Shown piece after piece: positions 12,600-24,839 of a DNA stretch of 64,000 nt (positions within the stretch are counted from its first letter, which is position 1; every line of letters starts with the position of its first letter). The DNA comes from Hippophae tibetana (Eukaryota; Streptophyta; Magnoliopsida; Rosales; Elaeagnaceae). Below the pieces are notes generated by a model. It did no database searches. It had not been told where the DNA came from and saw only the letters and a list, made by a program, of their open reading frames with translations. Location: positions 24,142,001 to 24,206,000 of the forward strand of contig CM072806.1 in the NCBI GenBank assembly GCA_037013495.1. Direction: 5' to 3'. A program made the translations under genes and the position numbers.

Positions 12600-14194
12600 G
12601 AAAGAAAGAATCAAAAGAATCAATGATGACTTAAATTCTCTTTCTATCCAAGTATCACCAAGGCTTTTGCCTCGAGAGACACTAAAAGTGGATTCTAGAA
12701 CTTGTTAGAGTCATATAAATCATCAAAGCATAAATCCACACAAACCTCTCAAAATATCTTTATAAATTCATAGAGTTATGGAATGTGTATAACAAAAACT
12801 CTTTTCAAATTCAATACAAGAATTCAACTATACAAACATTCAATGAAAGCACATGTCATAAAATGTAAATTTCAAATCAAGTCAAATGCATGCTACTCAT
12901 ACAACATCATTGATCACTCAAAAAAGTTAATTTCTCATGCAAAAGTTAGGAGGATAGAAAAACATATAAAACAATCCTAGGAAGAGATAGAAATGAGAAA
13001 AGAAGAATTCCAAATAACCAAAGACAAATATCCCTTTCCTTTTTTTTATTATTATTTTAATAAGCAATAAAGGAAGATAAATACAGTTTAGATAACACAA
13101 CAACAAAAAATTGAGATGACAAAGATGGCTTTAAAGGAGATCATAGGCCAAAAAGATAAGGATATGCGTCAAGAGATATCATCAGCACAAATTGTATAGT
13201 GTTGCCTACAGAGAGAGAAAAGGCAATAAACTATACATAATTTGCCTCAAAAGAGATCATTGGCAACACACATATCATTGTTAGTCAAGAGATTGAAAGA
13301 AACTAACTAGCTAGTGAGCAACAAATGTAACCCCTCTAAGATAGAAGATACAAGGGATGCTATAAAAACATCTAAGCATGTGAGGAATTCTCAAGCTCCA
13401 ACACAGAGACAAGAAACATGCTTAAACAAAGTCAACATCGTAAGTAGTATGAATGCAAGCTAAACACACAAGTTTAGTCATAGCAATGCATGTAAGTTAG
13501 GAGTCCTAAAGATAGGTAAGTAATTTATATGACATACAGATGCATGATGCAAACCTAAACAAGTACCATACAAAGAAAGATTTACGTAAACAAGCTTGTA
13601 ACAATACCTCAATTTTCTCCAAATATATATCTAAAGTAGAAGAGAAGGAACAACATATAAATGATGACAAAAATCTACAATAGACTAATAAAGAATCAAC
13701 ATATAACATACTAGGTACAAGAAAGAAGAACATAGAAAAATTATTGGGATGCATTCTATATGAAATGGTATATGATTGACAAGATTACAGAAAGAAAATC
13801 CTAAAAAATTTACACCACATGATGAAAATATGTTACATGATGCTCTTGTAAATAGCCATAAAAAAGCAAGCAGTAAGCATGCAAAACACACAAAAAAGAG
13901 CATGTCAAAGTAACTAGTAGGAGAGAATACTGGTAAAGGATCAAACAATCATGCATAGCAGTAAGTAGGACAATTAACATACTATGCAAAACAAAGAAGT
14001 AGAGAGAGAAAGAGATATGCATGAATAAGAAAATAGGGAACATGTAAACAACTATGGCTCATGGAGATAAAAATCTCATAAAAAGACAACAACCCATACC
14101 AATGGAGACAAAGGGCATAAATATACAAGATGTGTACTTGTGTAGATAGAGCTCTATGATTAAGCATCGAGGTTGTTAAGCCAAAATAGGGATG

Positions 14195-14212
14195 ACCTAC
14201 TTTGATACCAAT
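14195..14212 (-). other. Primer-binding site of LARD copy 1
   Basis: On the minus strand the sequence ATTGGTATCAAAGTAGG directly follows the LTR end (..TCTTCA). It resembles the initiator-tRNA-Met-complementary site TGGTATCAGAGC common to plant copia elements, with A for G at the eighth position. The same site is seen at 17993-18010, 49381-49394 and 55501-55513 and, on the other strand, at 53203-53219. Confidence 0.8.
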
Positions 14213-16311
14213 TGAAGATTCACATACGTTGGAACAATTACATAAAGATTAATTGTTTTTTTACTTAAATAGGTAAACAAGACCTAAATAAGGGATGGAA
14301 AAGCCAACATACAGAATATTTTCGCGAGCTTTATATCAATTTTTCCAAGTAGTTCTCACAACATGAATTGAGCAATTAAAAAAGTGAAAGTACATAGACA
14401 AAATTCTCAATTCAATACACAATAAAAACTACTTGCAGTAAGAATTAAGGAACTGCAATAACCTCATAAAAGATGGTGTGCTTCACAGGCTCCTATCTAG
14501 GCTAGTAGTATGCGTACATGGCAATCAACACTCAGTATGTAAAATAATCAAACATACTAAAAGGCCATAAATGATTTCCAATCACTTTAAGACCTTATGT
14601 GGGAACATATTTGATACCTCATAAAAGATGGTGTGCTTCACAGGCTCCTATCTAGGCTAGTAGTATGCGTACATGGCAATCAACACTCAGTATGTAAAAT
14701 AATCAAACATACTAAAAGGCCATAAATGATTTCCAATCACTTTAAGACCTTATGTGGGAACATATTTGATAGATGATTATTGTACTCTCACAACATGCCA
14801 TCATACACATCATAGGAAACCAATTAAAGAGTCCAATGCCATGTACATTACTAGGGTAAGGAGATACTGACTCCTTAAAGACTCACAACAAACTCACATG
14901 CACATAATGGACCTAAATAATATAAATTAATTAAGGAGAAGATAGATTAATTTATCACAAGTAATGATTAGAAAGCTTATAAGCATGCTTTATAGAAAGG
15001 AAACAAAGCATGCAACAAAATATAATAAACATGTTTTCTAATTAGGGTATGCACCTAGCATGTTAGAACATATATTTTGGAAACACAAAAGAAATTAATA
15101 TATCTACAGATTAGGCATAACAACAATGAATAAGTTCTAGACCCGATATACAATCGGGTTAAGGAAATACTAACTCCTTAAGGACTCAACTCAAATATGC
15201 AAATCATAAGGAGATAAATACAAAAGAGATAAGCACAACTATAGTACATATAATCAAAGATATACATTATAACTAACAGTAGATAAAGATTTCAATAAAT
15301 GGAAAGCTGTTGATAAGGACAAAATAGAAGCTTTCCAATCAAAGTTTAAACTTCAGTATGTAGGAACATACACCCTTTAAACTCTTATTATACTAGCTAT
15401 ATATTAAAGCATGCATAACACTAGATATAATGATATAAACCCACATAGAAACCCTATCTATTTGATAACATCCTCAGGTTGCTTAAGGTAACCACTCAAC
15501 AAAAAGCAATAAACTAAACAAAAAAATAGTTATACTTTGAGAGAAATAAAACCAAGATTACCTATATCAGCTAGGGCATCTATCCTAACTACCTATTACT
15601 GTTCTTGCTTATTACTTTTGTAATGACCTAGTTCGACACACAAACTCAGCTCAACTTCAAAGCTCACAACACTTATAGTGGTGTGATCAATAACCACCAA
15701 CTGGCACACAGCTTAACACATGGGACCCATTTGAAAACACCGCCTTGAGTACACACCACTCACAAGCACAAGTTTTCTCACACATTCACGAATCATTAAT
15801 ACCAAACAACACTTAAGGTATTAGTGATCTAAAAATAAAAAAAATGAGATGTCAATTTTACAATGCTCCACTATATTTTTTGGATACTAAATAAGAAGAA
15901 ATCATGGGGTTCTTTTAGAACGCAGAATTGTAACCTCGCCAACCATCTTTCCACCATCTAGGGTAAGGTCCTTGGTGAGCTTGGTGGCAAGGTGGTAAAA
16001 AGTCACATTTTTTGTCAGAAAATTGTTGAGTACTCTCCATAAATACTTGAACCCAAAATAAATCAAAAACACAAGTGACGACATCAAGAAAGCACTCTAC
16101 TTAGCATGTACACTCCGAAAACCAACCATATGGTGTGTGTAAAAATGCTTCCATACAAAATGTTCCTAATTATATGTGCGTGTGTATGTATTACTGTTAT
16201 ACAATAAATAACCTTACACAGAGAGGAAAAATCACTATGTAAGAAAACAATAGACACCTTATTTTGCATATGGAAAGCTAACAAATAGATACAAGAACAA
16301 TGAGACTTACA
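14213..16311 (-). mobile_element. LARD 5' LTR (2.1 kb)
   Basis: Element-strand start TGTAAGTCTC at 16311, end TCTTCA at 14213. It is about 850 bp longer than the LTRs of the gag-bearing relatives because of an extended 3' (U5-side) portion, 14213-15060, that is also present in the plus-strand LARD LTR (52800-53202). It carries the U3 box AGGTCCTTGGTGAGC near 15965 and a perfect 155 bp tandem duplication at 14461-14770. It abuts the C-terminal coding part of a gag pseudogene at 16312, meaning the LARD inserted there or recombined with it. Confidence 0.75.
14461..14770. repeat. Perfect 155 bp tandem duplication
   Basis: Units 14461-14615 and 14616-14770 read identically base for base, both starting ACCTCATAAAAGATGG and ending CATATTTGAT. 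They lie inside the extended part of the LARD 5' LTR. The other LARD LTR (near 52900) has one diverged copy. Identity in otherwise decayed DNA means a recent duplication or an assembly artefact. Confidence 0.95.
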
Positions 16312-17921
16312 AAGTTGAATTATAAAGAATCTATACTCTCTTATGTAGTTTCTCAATAACAACATTCTTTTTTGTAAGAGAGTTATTCAAATGATCCTTT
16401 GAGCCCTCAAGGATAATTATCTACATTTTTAGCTATTCAACTTCATTCTTTTGATCAGAGACATGCATAGGATTTATAACAAGTTTCATAGCTTTTCTAG
16501 AAATAACAACCTTTAAATTTTCCTCAAGATTTTTAACTTCTTCATGATTTGCAATAAACTTTTTCAATAAGTCATCATACGTTTTTGAATGGCTTCACAC
16601 CTGCTTGTAAGATCATGTTATTTTTTATCAATAGATGACTTCCTTTCCTATAAAGCTTTCTTTAATGCACATACCTCACATTATTTTTCATTAGGGCTCC
16701 CTATAGCCTTTTTCTTGTCCTTTTCAAACTTGATACGCTCCAATAGTAGAGCATTGTAGGTATCGAGAAATTCATCTTGGTCATCTTCATCAATCACCAC
16801 TTGAACATCTGAGGTAGTAATTGGAGGACCAATAAGTCCAAAAAATGAGTATCATCCTTAGTATCACTACTGGTACTATCCTAAACAGTAACCTTAGCTT
16901 TCATTCCATGCTTTTTCTTACCATTTTGTTGTTGAAGACACTTGGCAGCAATGTGACCAGGCTTCCCACATTCAAAGCATCTTATTTTGTTCAAGTTCCC
17001 TTTGTCTAGTTTCTTAGATTCACCATATGATTTGTCATCATCTCTTATGATTTTTGAACCTTTAGAGCTTGAACTCATCTTTCCAATACCCCTATAGGAG
17101 GGTTTATTCTTTTTAAAGAATCTTGTGAATCCTTGAGTAAGTAACACCATTTCTTCCTCATCAATATCAGATTCACACTCAACAGAAGTGGCAATAGTAT
17201 CAATATTGGGACCACTTTCCTAAGTATTCTTGAGTGCCACATTCTTTCCCTTGTCAAAAACAAGTTGCCCTTGCTTTGACAATAAGTGATGAAGTTCAAA
17301 AACATGTAGATCACCAACTATCACATTTATAGTTAGCTAATCGGGTTTGAACATTGATTCAAGCATAGTGACCTTAACATGAAACTGGTAGGGAAGGCTA
17401 GCAATGATTTTCTCAATTTTCTTTTCCTTACTCATAGGTCTTCCTAAGTTGTAGATGCAGTTGACAATATTGAAGAACCATGCATAAAACTTGTCAAAAG
17501 TTTCATCTTCCTACATGATGCATAGTTCAAAGTCTTTGTTTATTTTTAGGATTCTAGATCTTTTGACAGCAAATGTTCCTTCATGGGTCATCTCTAGAAT
17601 GTCTCATGCTTGTTTTGAAGTAGTACAACTATGTATTATTTTGTCCTCATCATGGGACATAACCTTGATAATAGCATATAACCCTTTACTATTCAATTTT
17701 GACTTAATACTTTCCTCCTTGTTCCATTCAATTATAGGTTTAGGAATCACAAAAGTATTAGGAAGGGTTTTGGTTGGGTAATTCCAACCATTTTCTACAA
17801 GATACCACACACGGTCACCTTAGGACCACAAAAAGGCTCTCATTTAAGATTTCTAATAGGTATAATTCAACTTATTGAACAATAGAGGTCTACCTACATT
17901 ACCCCCTTCTCCTAACTCCAT
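16312..17921 (-). pseudogene. Copia gag (UBN2-type) pseudogene A
   Basis: The start codon at 17921-17919 opens MELGEGGNVGRPLLFNKLNY, 70 bases after the primer-binding site. The frame then reads through several stops (for example in W*KS*MRAFLW). It includes the gag core WYLVENGWNYP (about 17800), the conserved PxxNTF and KAxxII blocks, and a zinc knuckle CFECGKPGHIAAKC (about 16939-16980) that is complete. An acidic, lysine-rich helical C-terminus follows (DEFLDTYNALLLERIKF, about 16740-16790). At 16312 it is cut by the LARD LTR, so protease and pol are missing. Gag would form the retroelement particle and bind RNA. Stops and frameshifts make this copy non-functional. Confidence 0.85.
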
Positions 17922-17992
17922 CAGAGAGAATGTGTGTGTGATAAAAAGAGTTAACAAGATTAATACCAAAGTGGTTAAGCACATAATGGTGC

Positions 17993-18010
17993 ACCTACTT
18001 TGATACCAAA
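17993..18010 (-). other. Primer-binding site of gag-A element
   Basis: The minus strand reads TTTGGTATCAAAGTAGGTGC directly after the LTR terminus TTTCA. The match to the LARD site at 14195-14212 extends beyond the tRNA-complementary core into AAAGTAGGT, which shows close relationship between the two elements. Confidence 0.8.
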
Positions 18011-19261
18011 TGAAAGAGTCCATGACCATATATATGAATAAGGTAAGGAGATACAGACTCCTAAAGGACTCGACCCTTACTTGCATAAATAAGGAAATAA
18101 ATAGTTATACAAATAACCTAGTAGAATCACAAATAGTATAATATTAAAAAGTAGATAACTTGAATAATAGATATTAAATATCAAAGAAGAAAGCTAGTAA
18201 ACAACAAATATTTTCTAATCAAAGTTTATGCTCTAATATGTTGAGACATATACACAACAAACTTAGATTGTACTAGCTCAATAAGAGATCATGCATAACA
18301 CTTTATATACTAGGGTAAATCTATATAGAGACTATATCTGTATGGTAACATCCTTAGATTTCTTAAGTCAATCACTCCGCCGAAAATAATACATCAAGTA
18401 GTAAATAAGTTACAACACTAATTGATAATAAAATCATTATTACCTCTATTAGCAATGATATCCATCCAAACTGCGTCTTGTTACTCTTTACTTACTACTT
18501 TTGCAACTATGTGGTTCAACACTTGAACCTAATTGTCTTTCACAGCCAATATAACCTAATGTAGTGTGATTGGAAACCACAGATTAAGAACTAAAAGTGT
18601 ATCATGTCATAATTTCAAGGGACACATAGTTTAACACTAATGTCAAATCGTATACGAAAGACACACAGTCACATTACGTATACATATAGCCTACGATTTG
18701 ATTACCAAACTCACAAAATGACCCATACTCAAGACTGAACTCTCCAAAATGATTTCAAAAATAGATATAATAATTAGTGAAGATTTTGGTAGAGTTTTGC
18801 TATGTAAAATAGGGGTAAAAAGAAGAGAAAATATTGGGGTATTTATAGGACTTGGAATGCACACCCTACCGGCCACCACATCAGTTACCTCGCCAAGGGT
18901 GGTGGCAAGGTCCTTGGCGAGCTCATTGATGAGGTGCTAAAAAGTTATATTTTTCCATTTCCAAAAATGTCGAGTATAATCCATAAATATTCGCACTTAA
19001 AACACACCAAATACCACAAGTAATAACTTTTGTGAGCGAGCATGAACTCTCAACCTAGCATGCATACTATGAAAAGAAACCCTGTGGTGTGTGTAAATAG
19101 TCTTGCATTCAAAGTATACCTAACTATGTGCGTGTGTGAATTATTGCTTCACAGTATCCAACCTTACACAGAGGAAGACAAATACACTAAGTAAAAGGAA
19201 AACATATCATGTTTTGTACATGGGAAATCAACACAAAGGCACAAGTACAATTGGACTTATA
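18011..19261 (-). mobile_element. 5' LTR of gag-A copia element
   Basis: The LTR is about 1251 bp. Element-strand end TTTCA is at 18011; the start, expected TGTAAGTCC, reads TATAAGTCC at 19261, one mutation. A promoter-like order is visible on the minus strand: U3 box with CCAAGGACCTTGCCACC near 18900, then CCTATAAATACCCC near 18845. It is similar throughout to 2592-3858. Confidence 0.8.
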
Positions 19262-20264
19262 AATGTCATTGTTTCTTAAAAGTCTCTTTTAGCTAAAAGG
19301 TCTTGGATATTGTGGATATTGTTTATTAAATCATTAAAATGTCAATAAACTGTGGTAAAATGTCTCCAAAATGTAAAAAATATCAATTCTTGATTTATTT
19401 TTATCTTTTTTCTTCTTTTTGACCAATCATTTTAATTCAATTTTTTCTCACTTTTGTAGAAGAGAATATATTTTCCTTTTTCTTATTTATGGCATATTTA
19501 CTATACATATAAAATAAATAAGTAAAAGTACCGATTATTGTGGTTGGTTGCAAATTAGATTTGACACTCATACATAGAGGAAACCATGTCACCAATCATG
19601 AAATAGTACATAATGATTGAGACGTACATGACTGTTGTTTCTTTGTAGATAATAGTACTTCATATCCAATCATTGAATTTCCAAGAAAGAGTTTTTGGTG
19701 GTAATGAATTTGATATTTAATCATTGTTTTTTTCTTTTAGTGGGTTTGATATTTAATAATTATTGTAGTCTTTACATGCATCTATTATTTTCTATTGTTT
19801 TATATTAATGTTGTAACATGTAGATTGCATTGAAGGGTAAGGCTCACTACGTCCCCCTAACTATAAGTATTTTTAAAAATAAATCATCCATAAAATTTAT
19901 TTTCATACTATCAAGATTTATCTTTAGATAATATACTTAATTATTTCAAGCCTTTTAACTACTTATTATATAATACTTAACAAAAAATATATTTTATTAC
20001 ACAATATTTTAAGTAATTAGTCAGCTTATTAATTAATATAAATATTTTAAGTATGTAAAAATACATATATTAAACAAAAAATTAGTTTAAAATATAAGTA
20101 ATTGTTGGTTTTGATATTTTATTATGTTTTATAAAAAAGTCAAATATTGTTTTATAAAGTTTTTATAGTTTCTGTGAATTTTTTCAAAGTTTCTGTCCAC
20201 AACGATAATATCTTCGACATTTTTATAAAAATTATATCTCAAAATATTCATCGATACTTATACT
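19262..20264. other. AT-rich stretch without recognisable genes
   Basis: I see no reading frame with a recognisable family, no element ends and no structural RNA. It separates the gag-A LTR from a dispersed repeat copy at 20271. Confidence 0.5.
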
Positions 20265-20270
20265 TTAAAC

Positions 20271-20440
20271 CTTGCTAAGAACCACCTAAATTATTGAAAT
20301 TGTTATATGTCAATTTATGACATAACTAGAAGTATTATCCAATCTTTGACATTATGTCTTAAAACATCCAATGCATTTGGAATTTATGAGAATTGAATAT
20401 TTCAATAATCAATCAATATAAACATCAAATAATGTATTCT
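20271..20440 (+). repeat. Dispersed repeat, copy 2 of 3
   Basis: It shares the blocks AGAACCACCYAAATTATTGAA, AACTAGAAGT, TTATCCAATCTTTG and CAAATAATGTATT with 24900-25075, in the same orientation. The two copies bracket the gag-B copia element plus LINE, so they may be the two sides of one older element split by those insertions. Confidence 0.6.
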
Positions 20441-20459
20441 GATTCTATTTATAATATTA

Positions 20460-21675
20460 TAATCATAGTTGATCGACCTTTAACATGCTTATCTCGCACT
20501 CTTTTTCTTTCGGTCTCTCTAAGCCTAATTCTTCATTTTTTAAAAACTTTATGTGCTATAACAAGAGCTCATTATAGGTGTCAAGTAACTCATCTTTCTC
20601 ACCATCACCATCATCCTCTATAATAACCTCTTGAACCTCTTAGGTAGCAGTCGACAGATTTTCGGCAATTCTTGAAGCCATAAAAGCCAAGAAGTTGGTC
20701 TCATCCTCATCATCATGGTTGATACTATTTGAAACAACAACCTTAGTCTTCATCACATGCTTGTTTTTGCATTTTTTCTTTGAAAAATAGTTTGTTGCAA
20801 TGTGCCCCAGTTTTCCACACTCAAAGCATTTTATTTTGTTGACATGGCTCCTACCATGTTTCTTTACCTCACTCTCAGAGTCTTCGTCATTTTTCATAGA
20901 TTTTGAGCCTTTAGTACTTAAACTATCTCTTTTGAATCCACCAAAAGTGGTCTTCTTATTATGAAAGAATCTAATAAACTTCTTTACAAGAAGCACCATT
21001 TCTTCTTCATCATTTGGACTAGAATCTTTGTCATTGATATTAGTGGTACTTGAGTCCTTGTTAGTTCTACTACCCTTCTGGTCTTGAGTGAAATGCCTTT
21101 TCCTTTCCTAGCAATGTTTTGGTTATGTTTGGGAAATAAGTGATGAAGTTTGAAGACTTGTAAATCGTCTATCAACTCACTCACGGTGAGTTCTCCCAAC
21201 TTAAACATTGATTTAATCATCGTAACTTTAGCATGAAAATGGTAAGGAAGATTAGCAATGATATCTTCTATCTACTTCTCTTCAATGGTTGGTCTTCCCA
21301 AGTTATAGGACATGTTAACGATGTTCGAAAAGCGACCATAAACTTGCCAAAAGTCCTATCCTCTTTTATTATGTATAGTTCAAACTCTCTATTAAACTTT
21401 AAAATCTTGGATCTCTTTAGAGTAAAGGTACGCTCATACATTGTCTCCAGAATGTCCAAAGCTTATTTAGAGGTGATGTAACTCTGAATTCGAACCTACC
21501 ACTATATAGGTTCCCAAGCTTGTTAAATAGGCTAATGTCTAGCCATTTTCAACAAGAAACTAGGCACGGTCCCCAAGTGACCAAGAAAAAGATTGTATTT
21601 GGGACTTTCAATAGGAGTCATTTAGCCTATTAAAAAGTGAAAATCTACCTATATTATATCCCTCTCTTGATCCAT
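20460..21675 (-). pseudogene. Copia gag pseudogene B
   Basis: It begins at an ATG at 21675 (MDQERD...), at the same distance from its primer site as gag A, and follows the same order. A central gag region at 21268-21459 contains the WxxxP and KxFRTSLT-like blocks. A basic linker follows (FHNKKTTFGGFKRDSLSTKG), then a zinc knuckle CFECGKLGHIATNY near 20800-20840 in which the last cysteine has become tyrosine, and an acidic tail at 20600-20640. Frameshifts separate the N-terminus, the core (21268-21459) and the knuckle part (20640-20999). It ends near 20460 without protease. The lost metal ligand and frameshifts make it a clear relic. Confidence 0.8.
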
Positions 21676-21743
21676 CAGAGAGAATGTGTGTAAAGTGAGT
21701 TTAACAAATCAACACAGAAGTGGTTAAGCCCTAACAAGGTGAA

Positions 21744-21760
21744 CCCATTCTAATACCAAT
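21744..21760 (-). other. Degenerate primer-binding site of gag-B element
   Basis: The minus strand reads ATTGGTATTAGAATGGG next to the LTR end. The core TGGTAT is kept, but the following CA has become TA. Its position between the LTR and the gag start supports the assignment. Confidence 0.6.
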
Positions 21761-23010
21761 TTAAAGAGTCAGAAATCGATATATAAGTAGGGTAAGAAGA
21801 TATTGATTTCTAAAAGACTCATCCCAAGCTTGCTAGTAGTAGAATGAAAACACATAGTAGATATAACACATAAGCATAATAAATTAATCATAGAGTAGGT
21901 AGATTAATTTAAACACATATAATATTCAAAAAATAGTAAGCATGTAATAAATAGTAAAATCATTATAAATAGAGTTTAAATCACAGTATGTTGGTACATA
22001 CATGATATAAACTCAGATTATACTATAACATTAGTAGACAAAAATAGTAACAAGGTAAACCTATATAGAACCTCTATTTATGTGGAAAAATACTCAGGTT
22101 GCTTATGAAAATCATTTAACAGCAAACAATCCACTAATAATAAATAAATACAAGTTGACAAAAATATAAAATTAAATACCTTTAAAATTGGGAGACACCT
22201 ACCCTAACTACCTATTTTTGCCTTCGCTTATTACCTCTATAACTACTTGTTCCAACACATGGATCCATCTCTATACCACACTAGGTAGTGTGATTGGTAA
22301 CTAGTGTTCATTAATATGAATGTGAATAAGAAATGTGTCAAATCACTCAACCATGGAATGAACAAACACTATTTTGGGAACTCAAATAAAACAAACCCAA
22401 CCTCATAGTTTTGTTCTCACAAGAAATTGTAAAGTAATCTCAAGTCCTCAACACTTAATAATGATATTTTACTCACACAAAAATGTAAAAAAAGTACTGA
22501 AATACACTCAAAGAAAATTATGAAATGGTAGCAAGATTCAGAGAAAATTTAACGAGTTTTGCTTTATTTTCTTGCTTAATAAAAGAGAGAAGAATTATGT
22601 ATTTATAGAAAGCCCAATCAAATCTAGCCACCCTTGTCGAGGCCTCTTTGGCCACCCTTATCTACCACTTCATCGGGGATTTAATGGCTAATAATAGGTC
22701 TGGAAAAGGGTATATCAAGGTGTCAAAAAGTATTATTTTTTGTTTTACAAATTACCAAGTAATTTTCCATAAATATATGAACACATAATGAAATAAAACT
22801 CGTAACTCATAACCTAGCATGCATAATAAAAAGGCCAACCTTGTGGTATGTGTATATCATGCTTGCAAATAAAGTTTGACTATCTATATGTGTGTGCATT
22901 ACTGATCAACAGTAACGAACCTTACATAGAGGAAGATAGAAACATTACGTAAAATAAATAGATACTATGTTTTGCATATGGGAACACCAACAAAGACACA
23001 AAGAGTTACA
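21761..23010 (-). mobile_element. 5' LTR of gag-B copia element
   Basis: About 1250 bp; element-strand start TGTAACTCTTTG at 23010. Internal landmarks shared with the other LTRs are the intact CACATAATG..AATGTAA-type leader and the 'GGTTACTGT..CAGTAA' block near 22910. The right edge abuts LINE sequence, so the copia element appears to have inserted near the LINE 3' region or truncated it. Confidence 0.7.
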
Positions 23011-23039
23011 GGATTTAACAAAAGCTTATCAACATTCCT

Positions 23040-24780
23040 AGTCATTTTCCATGATAATTTTTACATTAGTGTTAGATTTTGTTCCTAGAAAGATTTGAAT
23101 CCCAATCCTCCTTCTTTTGGTTTACATATTGATTTTCAACTTTTAAAAGGAAAGTAATGTGATTTATTTGAATCAATATTCCATTAAAACTTTTGATTAC
23201 TGCAATTTTCTTCCTACATATTTTTTCAAGAACTTTGAAAGTGCTCATTGTATATATAAGTTTTGCTTGAAGAACTGGCCTAATTAGTGTAGTTTTTCCT
23301 ACCTGAGATAAGAACTTTGCTTTCCATCCTTCTACGAAATATTTTGCAATATCCTTCTAAAAATTTGTGTTTTGTTCTTTGGTATGAATAAAGGATTACC
23401 CAAGTATATCATATCTGAAGTAAATTTTTGAATTCTCAAAATATCTCTCATTTCATTTTTGTTTGATTGAATTGCATTTTTGGAGAAGAAAATCACAGAT
23501 TTTGCAAAATTAGGTTTTTGTCTTGCGAATTCCCCATATTTGAGAACTAAATCTTTGAAGTGTGACGCTTCTCTTCTCTATAATTTTCCAAATAGTAGAA
23601 TATCATTAGCCTAGAACAAGTGACTAATTGGGATGCTATTTCTTGGTATATTAACACCATTAATAAAACCTTCTACTTTTGATTTTGCAATGAGTTTTGA
23701 CGGTACTTCAGCTCCCAAAATATAGAAGGTAAAGAGATAAAGGGTCCCATGTCTGAGTCCTCTTGAACGGGTAATATTTCCAAAGATTGAACCATTCACT
23801 AGTACAGTATAAGACACTATAGATAGACATTCTTTTATGAATTGAAAATTTTTACTAGCAAATCCAAGTCTTTTTAGCACTTCTAAAATCAAGGACCATT
23901 CTATTTTATCATAGGCTTTGCTCATGTGTAGTTTTATGCCCAAGCACACTTCCTTACCCCTTTTGTTCTTCATATGATGAATTATTTCCTGAGCAGTTAT
24001 TGTATTTTCTTATATTTATCTATTAGAAACAAAAGTAGATTGCTGAGATGAATTTATCTAACAAAAGTTTCATCCTCTCAATTAAGATTTTAGATATGAT
24101 TTTGTATAAGACATTACATAGACTTATGGGTCAAAAATGTGATAAATTAGTTGGATTGTTTTTCATTTGCAGCAATATATATTATCACAATTTTGTTCAT
24201 TTCCTTATTCGCCAAGCCTTCTCTAAAGAATTCTTGGACAAACTCCATAATATTTACTTTTGACAATGTTTCAATGCTTCTTGTAAAAGATTGCTGATAT
24301 TCCATTTGGTCTTTGTACCTTTAAATTATAAATGTTTCAAAAAACTTTTCTGATTTTAGTTAGGTTTGAAATTTTACATAACTCTCCATTTTCTTGTGAG
24401 GATATGCACTCCAAGAAAAGTTCATTCAACAAATCAAAATTATTGTTCTCATCTGTAGTGTATAGTTTATTGAAATAATTTACCATGTGGTCCCCAATTT
24501 GGTTTCTTTCTCTAATCCATCTACTTTAATTCAAAGTTCACAAATCAAAATTTTTCCTTCTTCTAAAGAGTGTTAGAGAGATTGAAGAATTTTGTATTTT
24601 AGTCACCACAATTTATCCAAATATATCTTGGTTTTGGTCTCCATATGAGTTATTATCTTTTGCAGTTGTTCCTCCCATTGTTCTTGGTACATAACTATTT
24701 GTGTCAACGCCCATGAATTTAGTGGCAAGCATGTAGAGCACTTATTTTTTATTCTAAATCTTTTATGATCATATGACACT
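23040..24780 (-). pseudogene. LINE (L1-type) reverse transcriptase pseudogene
   Basis: The minus strand contains successive LINE reverse transcriptase blocks: CPISLCNVLYKIISKIL around 24050-24160; GIKLHMSKAYDKIEW (the first catalytic-aspartate block) followed by LKRLGFASKNF and SYTVLVNG in the open stretch 23611-23973; then RGLRHGTLYLF, where the usual RGLRQGDPLSP-like block is altered. In place of a FADD-type catalytic motif after ISHLF there is a stop followed by ANDILLFG. The upstream part (24160-24780) is the linker after the endonuclease, with many stops. L1-type LINEs copy themselves by target-primed reverse transcription; this one is dead. Its 3' end toward 23011 is cut by the copia LTR. 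Confidence 0.85.
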
Positions 24781-24839
24781 TCCCAGAATATTTTTTATTC
24801 CAAAATTTTAAACTTTAATTTGACAGTTAAAATTAAAAT

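Larger units (their letters stand above)
8680..14212 (-). mobile_element. LARD interior: long non-coding internal region
   Basis: The region is bounded by a primer-binding site on the right (14195-14212) and a polypurine tract on the left (8680-8697), each adjoining an LTR of the same family. Nothing in it resembles gag, protease, integrase, reverse transcriptase or RNase H in any frame. Its longest open stretches are low-complexity hydrophobic readings without a match between copies. After removing the nested pieces at 10089-10428 and 11503-12599, about 4.1 kb of original interior remains. That fits the size and layout of large retrotransposon derivatives. A plus-strand relative lies at 53203-54890. 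Confidence 0.75.

Noticed and set aside
13982..14167. Short open frame just after the LARD primer site that resembles one at 53262-53456 in the other copy
   Set aside because: The peptides begin and end alike (ML..RALS; VPYF), but the reading frame shifts relative to the DNA alignment in the middle. The similarity therefore follows from DNA homology and not from protein conservation.
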